Below are positions 14,415 through 22,365 of a stretch of 47,442 nucleotides of DNA, in pieces. The translations under genes and the position numbers were made by a program. Origin of the DNA: Bacillus sp. MRMR6 (lineage in GTDB: Bacteria; Bacillota; Bacilli; Bacillales; Cytobacillaceae). The notes below the pieces were generated by a model, which was not told where the DNA came from, searched no databases, and worked only from the letters and a program-made list of their open reading frames with translations. The stretch is from assembly GCF_001940785.1 (NCBI RefSeq), contig NZ_MSLS01000038.1:23695-71136 (forward strand), in the 5' to 3' direction. How positions within the stretch are numbered: the first letter of the stretch is position 1; the number at the start of each line of letters is the position of its first letter.

Positions 14415-15701
14415 TTATAGAGATCCTAATAAAAAGTAGATCAAGAAGAAGAAGGCGATGACGTACATGGTAATGGAAACTTCATTCTTCCGTCCTGTAA
14501 CCAGCTTTAGAATCGGGTAAACAAGGAAGCCAAATGCAATCCCATTTGCGATGCTGAAACTTAACGGCATGATCGCCAGCATCAAGAAAGCTGGAAATGC
14601 TTCGGTAAAGTCATCAAACGGAATTTCCTTTAAACTTTGAATCATCAAACCTCCGACAATAATAAACACAGGAGCAATCGCTTCGTTAGGAATCACTTTA
14701 AATAAAGGGATCAAGAATAACGCTGGTATAAAGAGAAGTCCCGTCGTAAAAGAGGTTAGCCCGGTTCTCCCTCCTGCCGCAATTCCAGTTGCCGATTCGG
14801 CTGCGGTTGTCGTTGGACTACAGCCAAATATCCCCGCCCCTACTACAGAAATGGCATTTGCCTGGAACGACTTTCGGAATTTCGATTTATCCGGAAGCAT
14901 TCCCAGCTGAGCGCCCATGTTTTGAAAAATAATCACCATTGATAACGAGAAAACAGCTGTCCAAAAATTCACCGTGTTAATCGCACTAAAATCAAAAGCT
15001 AAAAACACTTCACCATACCCGCTAAAGTTAAAGCTGAAGTCACGTAATGATGATAAATCAACAATGTCTAACATGGCACCAATAATCGTCCCTGCGATAA
15101 TTCCTATTAAGAAATTCCCTTTTACATTGCGCAGGAAAAGCGGCAGGAGAACCAATAGTGTTAGTAAGGTTGTCAATGTACGCGGGTCACTTAGATCGCC
15201 AAGTCCTACGAACGTCCCTTCATTTGCCACGATGATTCCGCCATTTTTCAAACCTAGAAAGGCGATAAAAAAGCCGATACCTGCAGTCATTGCATGAATC
15301 ATCGATTTCGGGATCGACTGTGAAAGATAAACGGCCGCTTTTGTAACAGTCGTCAAGGTGAACACAATTCCAGCTATAAATACGGCTGCTAATGCCTGCT
15401 GCCAGGTAAGCCCGAGGGAGAATACTAATGTGAATACAAAAAACGCATTATCCCCCATCCCAGGCACAATAATTAACGGGGATTTTGCCCAAAGTGCCAT
15501 CAGCATACACCCGACAAAACAAGAAATGACGGTAGCAATCGTCACCGCTTCATAAGGCATTCCTGCTGAACTTAGGATCGCTCCATTGACGGCAATAATA
15601 TAAGCGACGGTCATAAATGCAGTAAGTCCGGCTAAAATCTCCGTTCTGACACTCGTTTTTTCTTTTTGTATATTAAATAGTTTATTCAATTTTACGATCA
15701 T
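14415..15701 (-). CDS. NCS2/AzgA-type purine (guanine/hypoxanthine or adenine) permease
   Basis: This 428-residue protein with about 12 membrane helices imports nucleobases with protons. Family signatures visible are RTEILAGLTAFMTVAYIIAVNGAIL, IVPGMGDNAFFVFTLV, the conserved ESATGIAAGGRTGLTS loop, and QSLKEIPFDDFTEAFPAFLMLAIMPLSFSIANGIAFGF. In B. subtilis the relatives are PbuG and PbuO. AAAAAAGG abuts the ATG at 15701, so an in-frame TTG at 15689 is a possible alternative start. The gene is divergent from the Crp/Fnr gene, with only 141 bp between them. No purine riboswitch is visible in that short leader. Confidence 0.88.
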   Translation of the reverse strand: MIVKLNKLFNIQKEKTSVRTEILAGLTAFMTVAYIIAVNGAILSSAGMPYEAVTIATVISCFVGCMLMALWAKSPLIIVPGMGDNAFFVFTLVFSLGLTWQQALAAVFIAGIVFTLTTVTKAAVYLSQSIPKSMIHAMTAGIGFFIAFLGLKNGGIIVANEGTFVGLGDLSDPRTLTTLLTLLVLLPLFLRNVKGNFLIGIIAGTIIGAMLDIVDLSSLRDFSFNFSGYGEVFLAFDFSAINTVNFWTAVFSLSMVIIFQNMGAQLGMLPDKSKFRKSFQANAISVVGAGIFGCSPTTTAAESATGIAAGGRTGLTSFTTGLLFIPALFLIPLFKVIPNEAIAPVFIIVGGLMIQSLKEIPFDDFTEAFPAFLMLAIMPLSFSIANGIAFGFLVYPILKLVTGRKNEVSITMYVIAFFFLIYFLLGSL

Positions 15702-15842
15702 CCTTTTTTCTACTAAGTATTTAGTTCATAGAGCAAGAGCAAATTGCCAATCCTGGCACGTTCAAGTACAATCAAATTGATTAGACTACTGGTAATAGGC
15801 TTATTAACGGCCCTAAAATATGACAGAAAGGAGGAATATTCT

Positions 15843-16559
15843 TTGATTTCTACCCTCTCAGAAGTCCCCATCTTTTCAGATATTCCTAAGGATGATTTTT
15901 CACAAATCCTCCCGCTTTTAAAAGAACGAAAGTTAAAAAAGAACCACGTACTCATGTTTGAGAACGACCAAAGTGAAGATGTGTATATCCTTCGGTCCGG
16001 GATTGTCAAGGTGTATCGGATTCATGAAGGCAAAGAGATTGTACTCAGCATTTCGTCACCAGGGGATATTATTGGTGAGGTAGAAGCATTATCCAACGAT
16101 AATCACCGAATTTCCTCCATTGAGGCCTTAGATCATATAACTGTTTGGTTACTTTCCAGGCAGGACTTTCTTCGGATTGTTGAGAAATATCCTTCCGTTT
16201 TACGAAAAGCGTACATGATCCTCGTGGAACGTACGCGTGCGCTCAATCGTTTAGTTCGTTATTTGAGCTTTTACGATGTCCGAGCAAAGACTGCTAATCT
16301 TCTGATTGATCTCTACTATAATTTTGGAAAACCAGAAGGCTGTATTTATAAAATCGATTTGAAAATCAATCAATCACTGCTGGCGAGTATGTTAGGTGTA
16401 ACAAGAGAATCCGTCTCAAAAACGCTAGGTGATTTTCAACATGAGGGATTAATTGATATCCGCGGAAAGTATCTATTCCTTTTGGATAAAAATAAACTCG
16501 AGAGCATGTGCGGCGAAACGGAAGAAAATCCTGCCATGAGAAAGTGGACGAACCTATAA
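15843..16559 (+). CDS. Crp/Fnr family transcriptional regulator
   Basis: AAAGGAGG spaced 8 nt from TTG at 15843 sets the start; the open frame back to 15744 is not needed. The 238 residues hold a cyclic-nucleotide-type beta-roll (LPLLKERKLKKNHVLMFEND, YILRSGIVKVYRI, SPGDIIGEVEAL), a dimer helix, and a C-terminal winged helix whose recognition part is LLASMLGVTRESVSKTL. No Cys cluster typical of oxygen-sensing FNR is seen, so the effector is unknown. It lies divergent to the purine permease and may regulate it or itself; inverted repeats just downstream could be related targets. Confidence 0.88.
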   Translation: MISTLSEVPIFSDIPKDDFSQILPLLKERKLKKNHVLMFENDQSEDVYILRSGIVKVYRIHEGKEIVLSISSPGDIIGEVEALSNDNHRISSIEALDHITVWLLSRQDFLRIVEKYPSVLRKAYMILVERTRALNRLVRYLSFYDVRAKTANLLIDLYYNFGKPEGCIYKIDLKINQSLLASMLGVTRESVSKTLGDFQHEGLIDIRGKYLFLLDKNKLESMCGETEENPAMRKWTNL

Positions 16560-16560
16560 G

Positions 16561-16702
16561 TGACGCACCTTTTAAGCGGGACAAAAATGGCCCATATTAA
16601 TATAGCAAATGTGCGTCATTTCTTCAGTAAAGGAGTTAACGTTAATTTTGTTAACTAGTTCACAGTTATTTTAAGAATCCGGGCACTTATGCTTGGATTT
16701 TT
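16561..16702. other. Inverted repeats and terminator in the gap after the Crp/Fnr gene
   Basis: TGACGCAC (16561-16568) pairs with GTGCGTCA (16611-16618) across 42 nt. AGTTAAC-N9-GTTAACT lies at 16634-16656. AATCC...GGATT followed by T7 at about 16675-16702 looks like a terminator. The first two may be operator sites or RNA structure. Confidence 0.5.
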
Positions 16703-16787
16703 TTGTTTGTTCGTGTAGGCTGAAGGATTTTCTGCTGTGCATGAAGAAAATAGGATTAGTTTAATACACAAAGGAGATTGATGATGG

Positions 16788-17147
16788 ATGGGGATTATTA
16801 CAAATAAAGTTGGGGCGATTTTTGTACCGGTCAGTGATATTTATAAGGCAAGAGACTGGTATTGCTCCATTTTAGGATTGGAACCAGCTTATGAGATTAT
16901 AGCAGGTCATCTTTGTTGTATACCTTTAGATAATAATGGATTAAATCTCGTGCTCGACAGTAAGATTTACACGGAAGATGCTTATGCCAGAACCCCGATG
17001 TTCCACTTTAACACGGAAGATATCCACGAGGCCTATCGGTTTATGAAAGAAAAAGGAGTCGAAATCGTTACAGATATTGAACATGGACACTCTTTTAATA
17101 TTAAAGACCCTGATGCAAATATGTTAATGATTTGTATGCTTCGTTAA
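16788..17147 (+). CDS. VOC (glyoxalase/bleomycin resistance) superfamily protein
   Basis: The 119 residues form one vicinal-oxygen-chelate module: VGAIFVPVSDIYKARDWYCSILGLEP at the start and HSFNIKDPDANMLMICML at the end, with paired beta-alpha-beta-beta-beta units. Members bind a divalent metal and act as isomerases, dioxygenases or antibiotic-binding proteins; the substrate is unknown. The usual terminal Glu before the last strand is Met here (NMLMIC), so metal binding and catalysis are uncertain. AAGGAG lies 11 bases before the ATG. Confidence 0.8.
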   Translation: MGIITNKVGAIFVPVSDIYKARDWYCSILGLEPAYEIIAGHLCCIPLDNNGLNLVLDSKIYTEDAYARTPMFHFNTEDIHEAYRFMKEKGVEIVTDIEHGHSFNIKDPDANMLMICMLR

Positions 17148-17153
17148 CGCCAT

Positions 17154-17187
17154 TAAAAAAATCCAGGATATCTCCTGGATTTTTTTT
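17154..17187. terminator. Bidirectional terminator between convergent genes
   Basis: AAAAAAATCCAGGA and TCCTGGATTTTTTTT form a stem with A and T runs on the two sides, so it can serve both genes. Confidence 0.92.
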
Positions 17188-17196
17188 GTTATGCGT

Positions 17197-17664
17197 TTAG
17201 ACCTTTGATTCGTATTGTTCAGGATCTGTCAACATTCCATCTCTTTCTAGTTCTGCTTGTGTCTGCATAGACTCCATTACTTTTCCAAGTTCCTTCATGT
17301 CGGCTTCATTCCGAACCATTGTATTTTTCTCTTCAGCCTGGTCGGCTGATCGATTTTTTATGACTAATTTACTTTTTATATAGTCCGCAATTTCATAAAG
17401 CTTGCTCTCTGCCGCTTCCCTTACTGGCTCGGGTATCCTTTTGTCGCCATATAAATTTGGTGAACCCAGCTTCGCCTGGGTGGATCCCTCTTTAATTGGA
17501 TTTACGGGAATCTCTAACTGGTAGATGGACTGAGTGGAAGAATCTTTTAATTTCACACTGTATTTTAGAGAATGGTCGTTGCTAATTAATTGAAACCCTT
17601 GGCTGGTTAAAACAGAATGTACCTTGGAAAATGGCCCTTTTTCAAAAACAACCGCTTTTGACAT
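17197..17664 (-). CDS. Hypothetical cytoplasmic protein
   Basis: I do not recognise this 155-residue protein. It has no signal or membrane segment. The N-terminal half looks like a small alpha/beta domain (SKAVVFEKGPFSKVHSVLTS, YSVKLKDSSTQSIYQLEIPV). The middle is helical (VREAAESKLYEIADYIKSKL), and the C-terminal third is charged and probably disordered or coiled (ADQAEEKNTM...LERDGMLTDPEQYESKV). AAGGAGATGATGAT precedes the ATG, which supports translation. The neighbours are a VOC gene (convergent) and another small unknown gene on the same strand. Confidence 0.7.
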   Translation of the reverse strand: MSKAVVFEKGPFSKVHSVLTSQGFQLISNDHSLKYSVKLKDSSTQSIYQLEIPVNPIKEGSTQAKLGSPNLYGDKRIPEPVREAAESKLYEIADYIKSKLVIKNRSADQAEEKNTMVRNEADMKELGKVMESMQTQAELERDGMLTDPEQYESKV

Positions 17665-17802
17665 ATCATCATCTCCTTGGTTTTAATGTTTATTTGTAAT
17701 TGGGTTGACCTTTTGACGGCTTGTCAACTTAGCTACTATTTACCCTAAAATTGGAGAGTGAAACATAAATTTTCGTAAAGTGGCCATTTTCAATTACACA
17801 AA

Positions 17803-17828
17803 TAAATCCCCCATTTTATTGGGGATTA
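17803..17828 (-). terminator. Terminator after the 87-residue gene
   Basis: On the minus strand AATCCCC and GGGGATT pair around about 10 nt, followed by TATTTG, directly after the stop codon. Confidence 0.75.
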
Positions 17829-17831
17829 GGT

Positions 17832-18095
17832 TTAGTGGTACATGGAGTGTACTTTCTCAAGGTCTGTTAACAGAAGCTTGATTTCCTCCTGACTCAGACG
17901 CACAGGCATTTGGTCGTACAAGGTAATGATTTGACCATCCGCATCCTTCTCATGCTTCTTCAAATACTGATAGAGCGCAGTTAACTGACTTTCTCTAATG
18001 ATCGATTCTGTTTGAAAATACTTGACCTGCTGCAACGTAAACTCATTCAACTGCTCATCAAACTCACCAGAAATAATCCCGCCATTCACTTGCAT
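17832..18095 (-). CDS. Hypothetical small helical protein
   Basis: The 87 residues are mostly helical and charged (FDEQLNEFTLQQVKYFQTES..., LSQEEIKLLLTDLEKVHSMYH), cytosolic, and not recognised. AGGAGTGATGGG precedes the ATG, and a terminator follows the stop. It may be a small regulatory or DNA-associated protein, but there is no motif to support a role. Repeat copy E6 lies about 135 bases upstream. Confidence 0.65.
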   Translation of the reverse strand: MQVNGGIISGEFDEQLNEFTLQQVKYFQTESIIRESQLTALYQYLKKHEKDADGQIITLYDQMPVRLSQEEIKLLLTDLEKVHSMYH

Positions 18096-18230
18096 CCCAT
18101 CACTCCTACACCTAAATCCTATTCGCTAGTTTACCCAAAATCCAAATATCTAGCAGACACCTATCCAAAGGCAAAAATATTGGAAAAAACGAAAAAATAT
18201 TTTATAACTAATACAACAGACTAAAAACGC

Positions 18231-18332
18231 GGTGCCTGTCACCGCTCGTGGACAATGTCGCTGTTTTGTATTTTTGCGGTGACAGGCACCGCCCGTGGAC
18301 AAAACGACTACTTTGTACGCCTGGGATGGACA
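18231..18332 (-). repeat. REP-like element E6, 102-nt form, reverse orientation
   Basis: Read on the minus strand it starts TGTCCATCCCAGGCGTACA and ends GCGGTGACAGGCACC. It has exactly the same length as E4, E7 and E8. The inner hairpin is more diverged (GGTGCCTGTCACCGCAAAAA). It lies between divergent genes, 23 bases before the oxidoreductase start. Confidence 0.92.
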
Positions 18333-18355
18333 GTTGTTGAATGGAGGTTTAAATT

Positions 18356-20416
18356 ATGGAGAGAAGCGGTGTTTTTCGGTCGGTTTGTTCGTTGGATTGT
18401 CCGGATCAGTGTGGTTTGCTTTTGCATAAAGAGGATGGAAGGATTGTGAAGGTGGAAGGGGATCCAGAGCATCCGGTAACTAAGGGAAATATTTGTAATA
18501 AGGTTCGGAATATTCATGATCGGATTTATGATGAGAACCGCTTAAAATACCCCTTGAAGCGAATTGGTCCAAAAGGGTCTGGGAATTTTGAACGCATTAG
18601 CTGGGAGGAGGCGTTGAACACAATTACCTCTCAGTGGAAGGAGTCAATCCAAACCCACGGCCCTGAAAGCATCTTGCCATACAGCTTTTACGGAAACATG
18701 GGGAGGCTGAACGCAGAAGGAATGGACCGCCGCTTTTTCCATCAACTAGGGGCATCCCGCCTTGGCCAAACCATTTGTTCCTCTGCAGGTTCGGTTGGTT
18801 ATAGCTATACAATGGGTGCGAGTCTTGGGATTGACCCTGAGGATACCATCCATTCCAAGCTAATCATCTTCTGGGGCATTAATGCGGCAAGTACGAACAT
18901 GCATCAAGTGGCACTAGCACAAAGAGCTCGAAAAGAAAATGGGGCTAAGATTATCGTAATTGATGTTCATAAAAACCAGACTGCTAGATTTGCAGATTGG
19001 TTTATTCCGATTTTACCAGGAACAGACAGCGCTCTTGCTCTCGGAATCATGCATATCTTATTCGAAGAAAAAATGGTCGATACTGCTTTCCTAGTGGAAT
19101 ACACCACTGGACATGAGGAACTTCGTCAGCATATCACACAGTATGACCCTGCTACTGTCTCAAAAATTACCGGTGTCCCAGTAGAAGACATTTTTAAGCT
19201 CGCACGGATGTATGGGGAAACTTTCCCAACTTTTATAAGGATAGGCAATGGCCCTCAACACCATGACAACGGCGGCATGTTTGTCCGAACCGTTTCCTGT
19301 CTCCCAGCGCTAACAGGTCAATGGCTACTTAAGGGCGGTGGTGCGATTAAAGGAAATTCAGGATACTTAGCCATTAATTCAGGTCAGTTACAACGCCCGG
19401 ACCTTTTAAAAAATAAAAACACACGTATCATCAATATGAACCAGCTCGGCGACGCCCTGCTTTCTCCCATAGATCCGCCAATAAAGTCCCTCTACGTATA
19501 CGGTACAAATCCTGCAGTCGTGGCACCCGAGGGGAATAAAGTAAGAAATGGCCTTGAACGTGAGGATCTTTTTACTGTGGTTCATGATTTATTTATAACC
19601 GAAACTGCCCGATATGCTGACATTGTTCTGCCTGCGACATCATCCTTTGAAAATACAGATCTTTACACAAGTTATTGGCATCATTACGCTCAACTTCAAG
19701 AGCCGGTGATTCTACCGTACTTTGAATCTAAGTCAAATGTTGAAGTCTTCCGTCTGCTGGCGGCTGGGATGGGTTATGAGGACACTGCCTTTACTGAGAC
19801 TGAAGAGGAATTGATCGATCAGGCACTGAACAACCCGAGAAACCAATATATAGAAGAGATAGATTACATGGCTTTAAAGAAGCAGCACTTTGTGAAAGCG
19901 AAGGTGGAGCCCCTACTAACAGGAAAACTGCCAACACCAAGCGGTAAAATCGAGCTGTATTCAGAACGGATGAAAGAAGCTGGATACCCACCACTTCCTA
20001 CTTATCTACCATTAAAAACCGAGGAAGAAGGGGAGCATCCATTTCTATTCATTCCGGCACCTAACCACAATTTCTTAAATTCTACCTTCTCAAACAACTA
20101 TAAGCATGTAAAGCTTGAAAAAGAAACACCCCGTATCCACATAAATGCTGTGGATGCCAGACTGCTAAGGATTGAAGATGGTGAAATGGTAAGGGTTTGG
20201 AACCAGCGCGGGGAATGCGAATTACACGCAGCGGTTGGAGAGAATGTGCTGCCAGGAGTCCTCGTTACTCAAGGTCTTTGGGCCGACAGCAAAGGAACCA
20301 AACAGCTCGTCAACTCACTCACACCTGACCGAATTGCCGACATGGGCGGAGGGGCTACCTTCTTCTCAGGTAGAGTAAGCGTTGAAAAAATAGGAAAAGG
20401 TGAAAGGCGGTCATAA
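18356..20416 (+). CDS. Molybdopterin (bis-MGD) oxidoreductase with N-terminal [4Fe-4S] site, YyaE-like
   Basis: The 686 residues match single-subunit, cytosolic members of the DMSO reductase superfamily such as B. subtilis YyaE. Cys11, Cys15, Cys19 and Cys47 form a C-x3-C-x3-C-x27-C iron-sulfur motif. The probable Mo-ligand Cys lies in GQTICSSAGSVGY. Further signatures are WGINAASTNMHQ, VIDVHKNQTARFADWFIPILPGTDSALALG, YVYGTNPAVVAPEG, a DIVLPATSSFE motif and a C-terminal molybdopterin-dinucleotide domain (IHINAVDARLLRIEDGEMVRVWNQRG). The substrate is unknown. No twin-arginine signal and no partner subunits are nearby. GGAGG lies 9 bases before the ATG. Confidence 0.9.
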   Translation: MERSGVFRSVCSLDCPDQCGLLLHKEDGRIVKVEGDPEHPVTKGNICNKVRNIHDRIYDENRLKYPLKRIGPKGSGNFERISWEEALNTITSQWKESIQTHGPESILPYSFYGNMGRLNAEGMDRRFFHQLGASRLGQTICSSAGSVGYSYTMGASLGIDPEDTIHSKLIIFWGINAASTNMHQVALAQRARKENGAKIIVIDVHKNQTARFADWFIPILPGTDSALALGIMHILFEEKMVDTAFLVEYTTGHEELRQHITQYDPATVSKITGVPVEDIFKLARMYGETFPTFIRIGNGPQHHDNGGMFVRTVSCLPALTGQWLLKGGGAIKGNSGYLAINSGQLQRPDLLKNKNTRIINMNQLGDALLSPIDPPIKSLYVYGTNPAVVAPEGNKVRNGLEREDLFTVVHDLFITETARYADIVLPATSSFENTDLYTSYWHHYAQLQEPVILPYFESKSNVEVFRLLAAGMGYEDTAFTETEEELIDQALNNPRNQYIEEIDYMALKKQHFVKAKVEPLLTGKLPTPSGKIELYSERMKEAGYPPLPTYLPLKTEEEGEHPFLFIPAPNHNFLNSTFSNNYKHVKLEKETPRIHINAVDARLLRIEDGEMVRVWNQRGECELHAAVGENVLPGVLVTQGLWADSKGTKQLVNSLTPDRIADMGGGATFFSGRVSVEKIGKGERRS

Positions 20417-20432
20417 CGCCTTTCACCTTTTT
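20395..20432. terminator. Bidirectional terminator overlapping the oxidoreductase stop codon
   Basis: AAAAGGTGAAAGGCG and CGCCTTTCACCTTTTT form an 11-bp GC-rich stem. The TAA stop of the oxidoreductase is in the loop. It can serve both convergent genes. Confidence 0.88.
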
Positions 20433-20450
20433 CATATGCTTAAAGGTTTT

Positions 20451-20921
20451 CTATTGGTTGTAGTCCCAGGCGATTTTCCACTGGTCTTTTTCTTTTATGA
20501 CGAAGACTTCTTGGTGGAGGGTGAAGTTTCCGTATTTTCCTTTGTAGATTTGGGTTACGGGGATTTTAAAGACTTCCTTCATCTCCGGACCTTCCTTGGA
20601 TAGGTTCCATTTTTTCAGTTCCTCTGGTTCACCAAGTTCAAAGTCAAAGGTTTCGACTCCAAAGTGATTCATAAATACATGGGCCCGGTCCTGGATATAG
20701 GGCCCCTTACTAAACTTTTCCTTCATCTTTGAGTGGAACAACCCCCATGATTGGGCAAAATCTCCCGCTTGTTCATAGCTATAAAACTCTTCAACCACTT
20801 CTTTTACTTGCTTACCGGGTGAAAAAAGACTCCATCTTACGAGCAGGAAAACCGTAATAACGCTAAAAACCAGTAAACTTCCAATTATTATTCCCTTCGG
20901 TGGTCTATACCTTCTAGACAT
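20451..20921 (-). CDS. Single-pass membrane protein with NTF2-like outer domain
   Basis: The 156 residues start with a basic tail (MSRRYRPPKG), one membrane helix (IIIGSLLVFSVITVFLLVRW) and an outside domain of about 115 residues. That domain has a cystatin/NTF2-like pattern: KQVKEVVEEFYSYEQAGDFAQSWGLFHSKMKEKF, then beta strands ending EVFVIKEKDQWKIAWD. Function unknown; such domains often bind ligands or wall material. AAAGGAG is 6 bases before the ATG. Confidence 0.75.
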   Translation of the reverse strand: MSRRYRPPKGIIIGSLLVFSVITVFLLVRWSLFSPGKQVKEVVEEFYSYEQAGDFAQSWGLFHSKMKEKFSKGPYIQDRAHVFMNHFGVETFDFELGEPEELKKWNLSKEGPEMKEVFKIPVTQIYKGKYGNFTLHQEVFVIKEKDQWKIAWDYNQ

Positions 20922-21200
20922 GAAAATCTCCTTTTATGACAAACTATGATTACTCTAAGAATATGTCCAACCCCGGCTAAATAGTATGGTTATTTCGTCT
21001 ACTGTTTTATACCAATTGGACTATAAGAGATAGAACCTAAGTCCTACAGAATTTGTCGAAGAAAACTTTTTTCAGCTTACAATATTCTCCCTTTTTCCCA
21101 TCATCCATTTGCTATCTTAAATTTAACCCAAAATTTGTATACCTGAAAAAATTGATTAAAACTATCAAAAAAACCAACTCTAAAGCTGGGAGTGGATCCT

Positions 21201-21308
21201 TTGGAGGCACAGGAATTTTTTATCGGATTATTGTGGGCTGCTTCTTTAAGTATTCCACTATGGATAGCAATTTTTGGATGGATAAAAATCATTCTATTCT
21301 ATTTTTAA
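21201..21308 (+). CDS. Candidate 35-residue membrane peptide upstream of the LCP gene
   Basis: This frame starts at TTG with GGAG 8 bases upstream. It encodes MEAQEFFIGLLWAASLSI... through WIAIFGWIKIILFYF, an almost entirely hydrophobic helix with three Trp. It ends 42 bases before the LCP ATG. A longer overlapping frame (21053-21325) has no convincing ribosome site and a composition like noncoding DNA. The rest of the 429-bp gap holds no clear gene. Confidence 0.45.
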   Translation: MEAQEFFIGLLWAASLSIPLWIAIFGWIKIILFYF

Positions 21309-21350
21309 TAGAGCATTTTTACTAGATGATACTAATGGAGGTTTTTTTGA

Positions 21351-22283
21351 ATGCGCTCTCAACCTGTAAAAAGTAGAAAGGGTTTAAAAATTACCGGAAT
21401 CTGCCTTCTCATCCTGTTTATTGCTTTAGGTGCATATGCAGGAACCATATATTTCTCCTTTAAAAAAGCAGTGGTTACCATGCATCATCCCATTGAAAGA
21501 GAACTATCAGAAAAACGAGCGGCACCTGTTATGTTTGAAGAAAAAGATCCTTTTTCTGTTCTCATGTTAGGCGTTGATGAACGTGAAGGAGATAAAGGCA
21601 GATCGGACACCATCATTGTTTTAACAGTCAACCCTAACAATAATTCAGTAAAAATGCTCAGTATTCCCCGCGATACGCGTACCAATATTATAGGTATGGG
21701 AAAAGAAGATAAAATTAATCACGCCTATGCTTTTGGCGGAGTTCCCATGTCGATGGATACCGTTGAAAATTTCCTTGGCATTCCGATTGATTACTATTTA
21801 CAAATTAATATGGAGGGCTTCGAAGATATTGTTAATGCAGTCGGTGGTGTAACCGTACATAATGACCTCGCATTTACGGAGAACGGATTTGATTTTTCCG
21901 AAGGCGAGATTACCCTTGATGGAGAAAAAGCTTTAAGCTTTGCCAGGATGCGTTACCAGGATCCTAGAGGAGATTTCGGAAGGCAATTGAGACAACGGCA
22001 GATCATTCAAGGGGTAATTAGAGAAGGAGCAAGCTTATCGAGCTTAACAAACTTCGCGGATATCTTTTCAGCATTAGGAAAAAATCTAAAAACCAACCTA
22101 ACCTTCGCTGAGATCGTGGAAATTCAAAAAAACTACCGTGATGCAGCACAGAGTGTGCAGCAATTAGAAATCAAGCAGCAGGGAACCTTAATAGACGGCA
22201 TTTATTACGGCCTTGTTTCACAAGAGGAACAGCAGCGAATTCGAACTGAACTTCAAACACAGCTTGAGCTGGGTAATGAATAG
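21351..22283 (+). CDS. tagU: LytR-CpsA-Psr (LCP) family wall glycopolymer transferase, TagU-like
   Basis: The 310 residues start with a basic tail and a membrane anchor (LKITGICLLILFIALGAYAGTIYF), followed by an extracellular LCP domain: FSVLMLGVDEREGDKGRSDTII, SIPRDTRTNI, KINHAYAFGG, YYLQINMEGFEDIVNAVGGV, and the Arg-rich RMRYQDPRGDFGRQLRQRQII. These are the pyrophosphate- and lipid-binding residues of the family. LCP enzymes attach wall teichoic acid or related polymers from undecaprenyl-PP to peptidoglycan. GGAGG is 9 bases before the ATG. Confidence 0.92.
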   Translation: MRSQPVKSRKGLKITGICLLILFIALGAYAGTIYFSFKKAVVTMHHPIERELSEKRAAPVMFEEKDPFSVLMLGVDEREGDKGRSDTIIVLTVNPNNNSVKMLSIPRDTRTNIIGMGKEDKINHAYAFGGVPMSMDTVENFLGIPIDYYLQINMEGFEDIVNAVGGVTVHNDLAFTENGFDFSEGEITLDGEKALSFARMRYQDPRGDFGRQLRQRQIIQGVIREGASLSSLTNFADIFSALGKNLKTNLTFAEIVEIQKNYRDAAQSVQQLEIKQQGTLIDGIYYGLVSQEEQQRIRTELQTQLELGNE

Positions 22284-22310
22284 ATGATTTGGAGCTTTAT
22301 GAACATTGTA

Positions 22311-22351
22311 AAAAAGCAAGCTACTGAACAAATTCAGCCAGCTTGCTTTTC
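22311..22351. terminator. Terminator after tagU
   Basis: AAAAGCAAGCT and AGCTTGCTTTT enclose an inner CTGAA/TTCAG stem. Both outer ends carry A/T runs, so it can also serve the convergent dioxygenase gene. Confidence 0.9.
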
Positions 22352-22365
22352 AATTTTCGTAAGAG

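Noticed and set aside
18356..20416. Selenocysteine formate dehydrogenase
   Set aside because: The Mo-ligand position is an ordinary Cys codon and there is no internal TGA; the length and pattern fit YyaE-like proteins.
21053..21325. 90-residue open frame before tagU
   Set aside because: No ribosome site and unnatural composition; a different frame (21201-21308) is more plausible.
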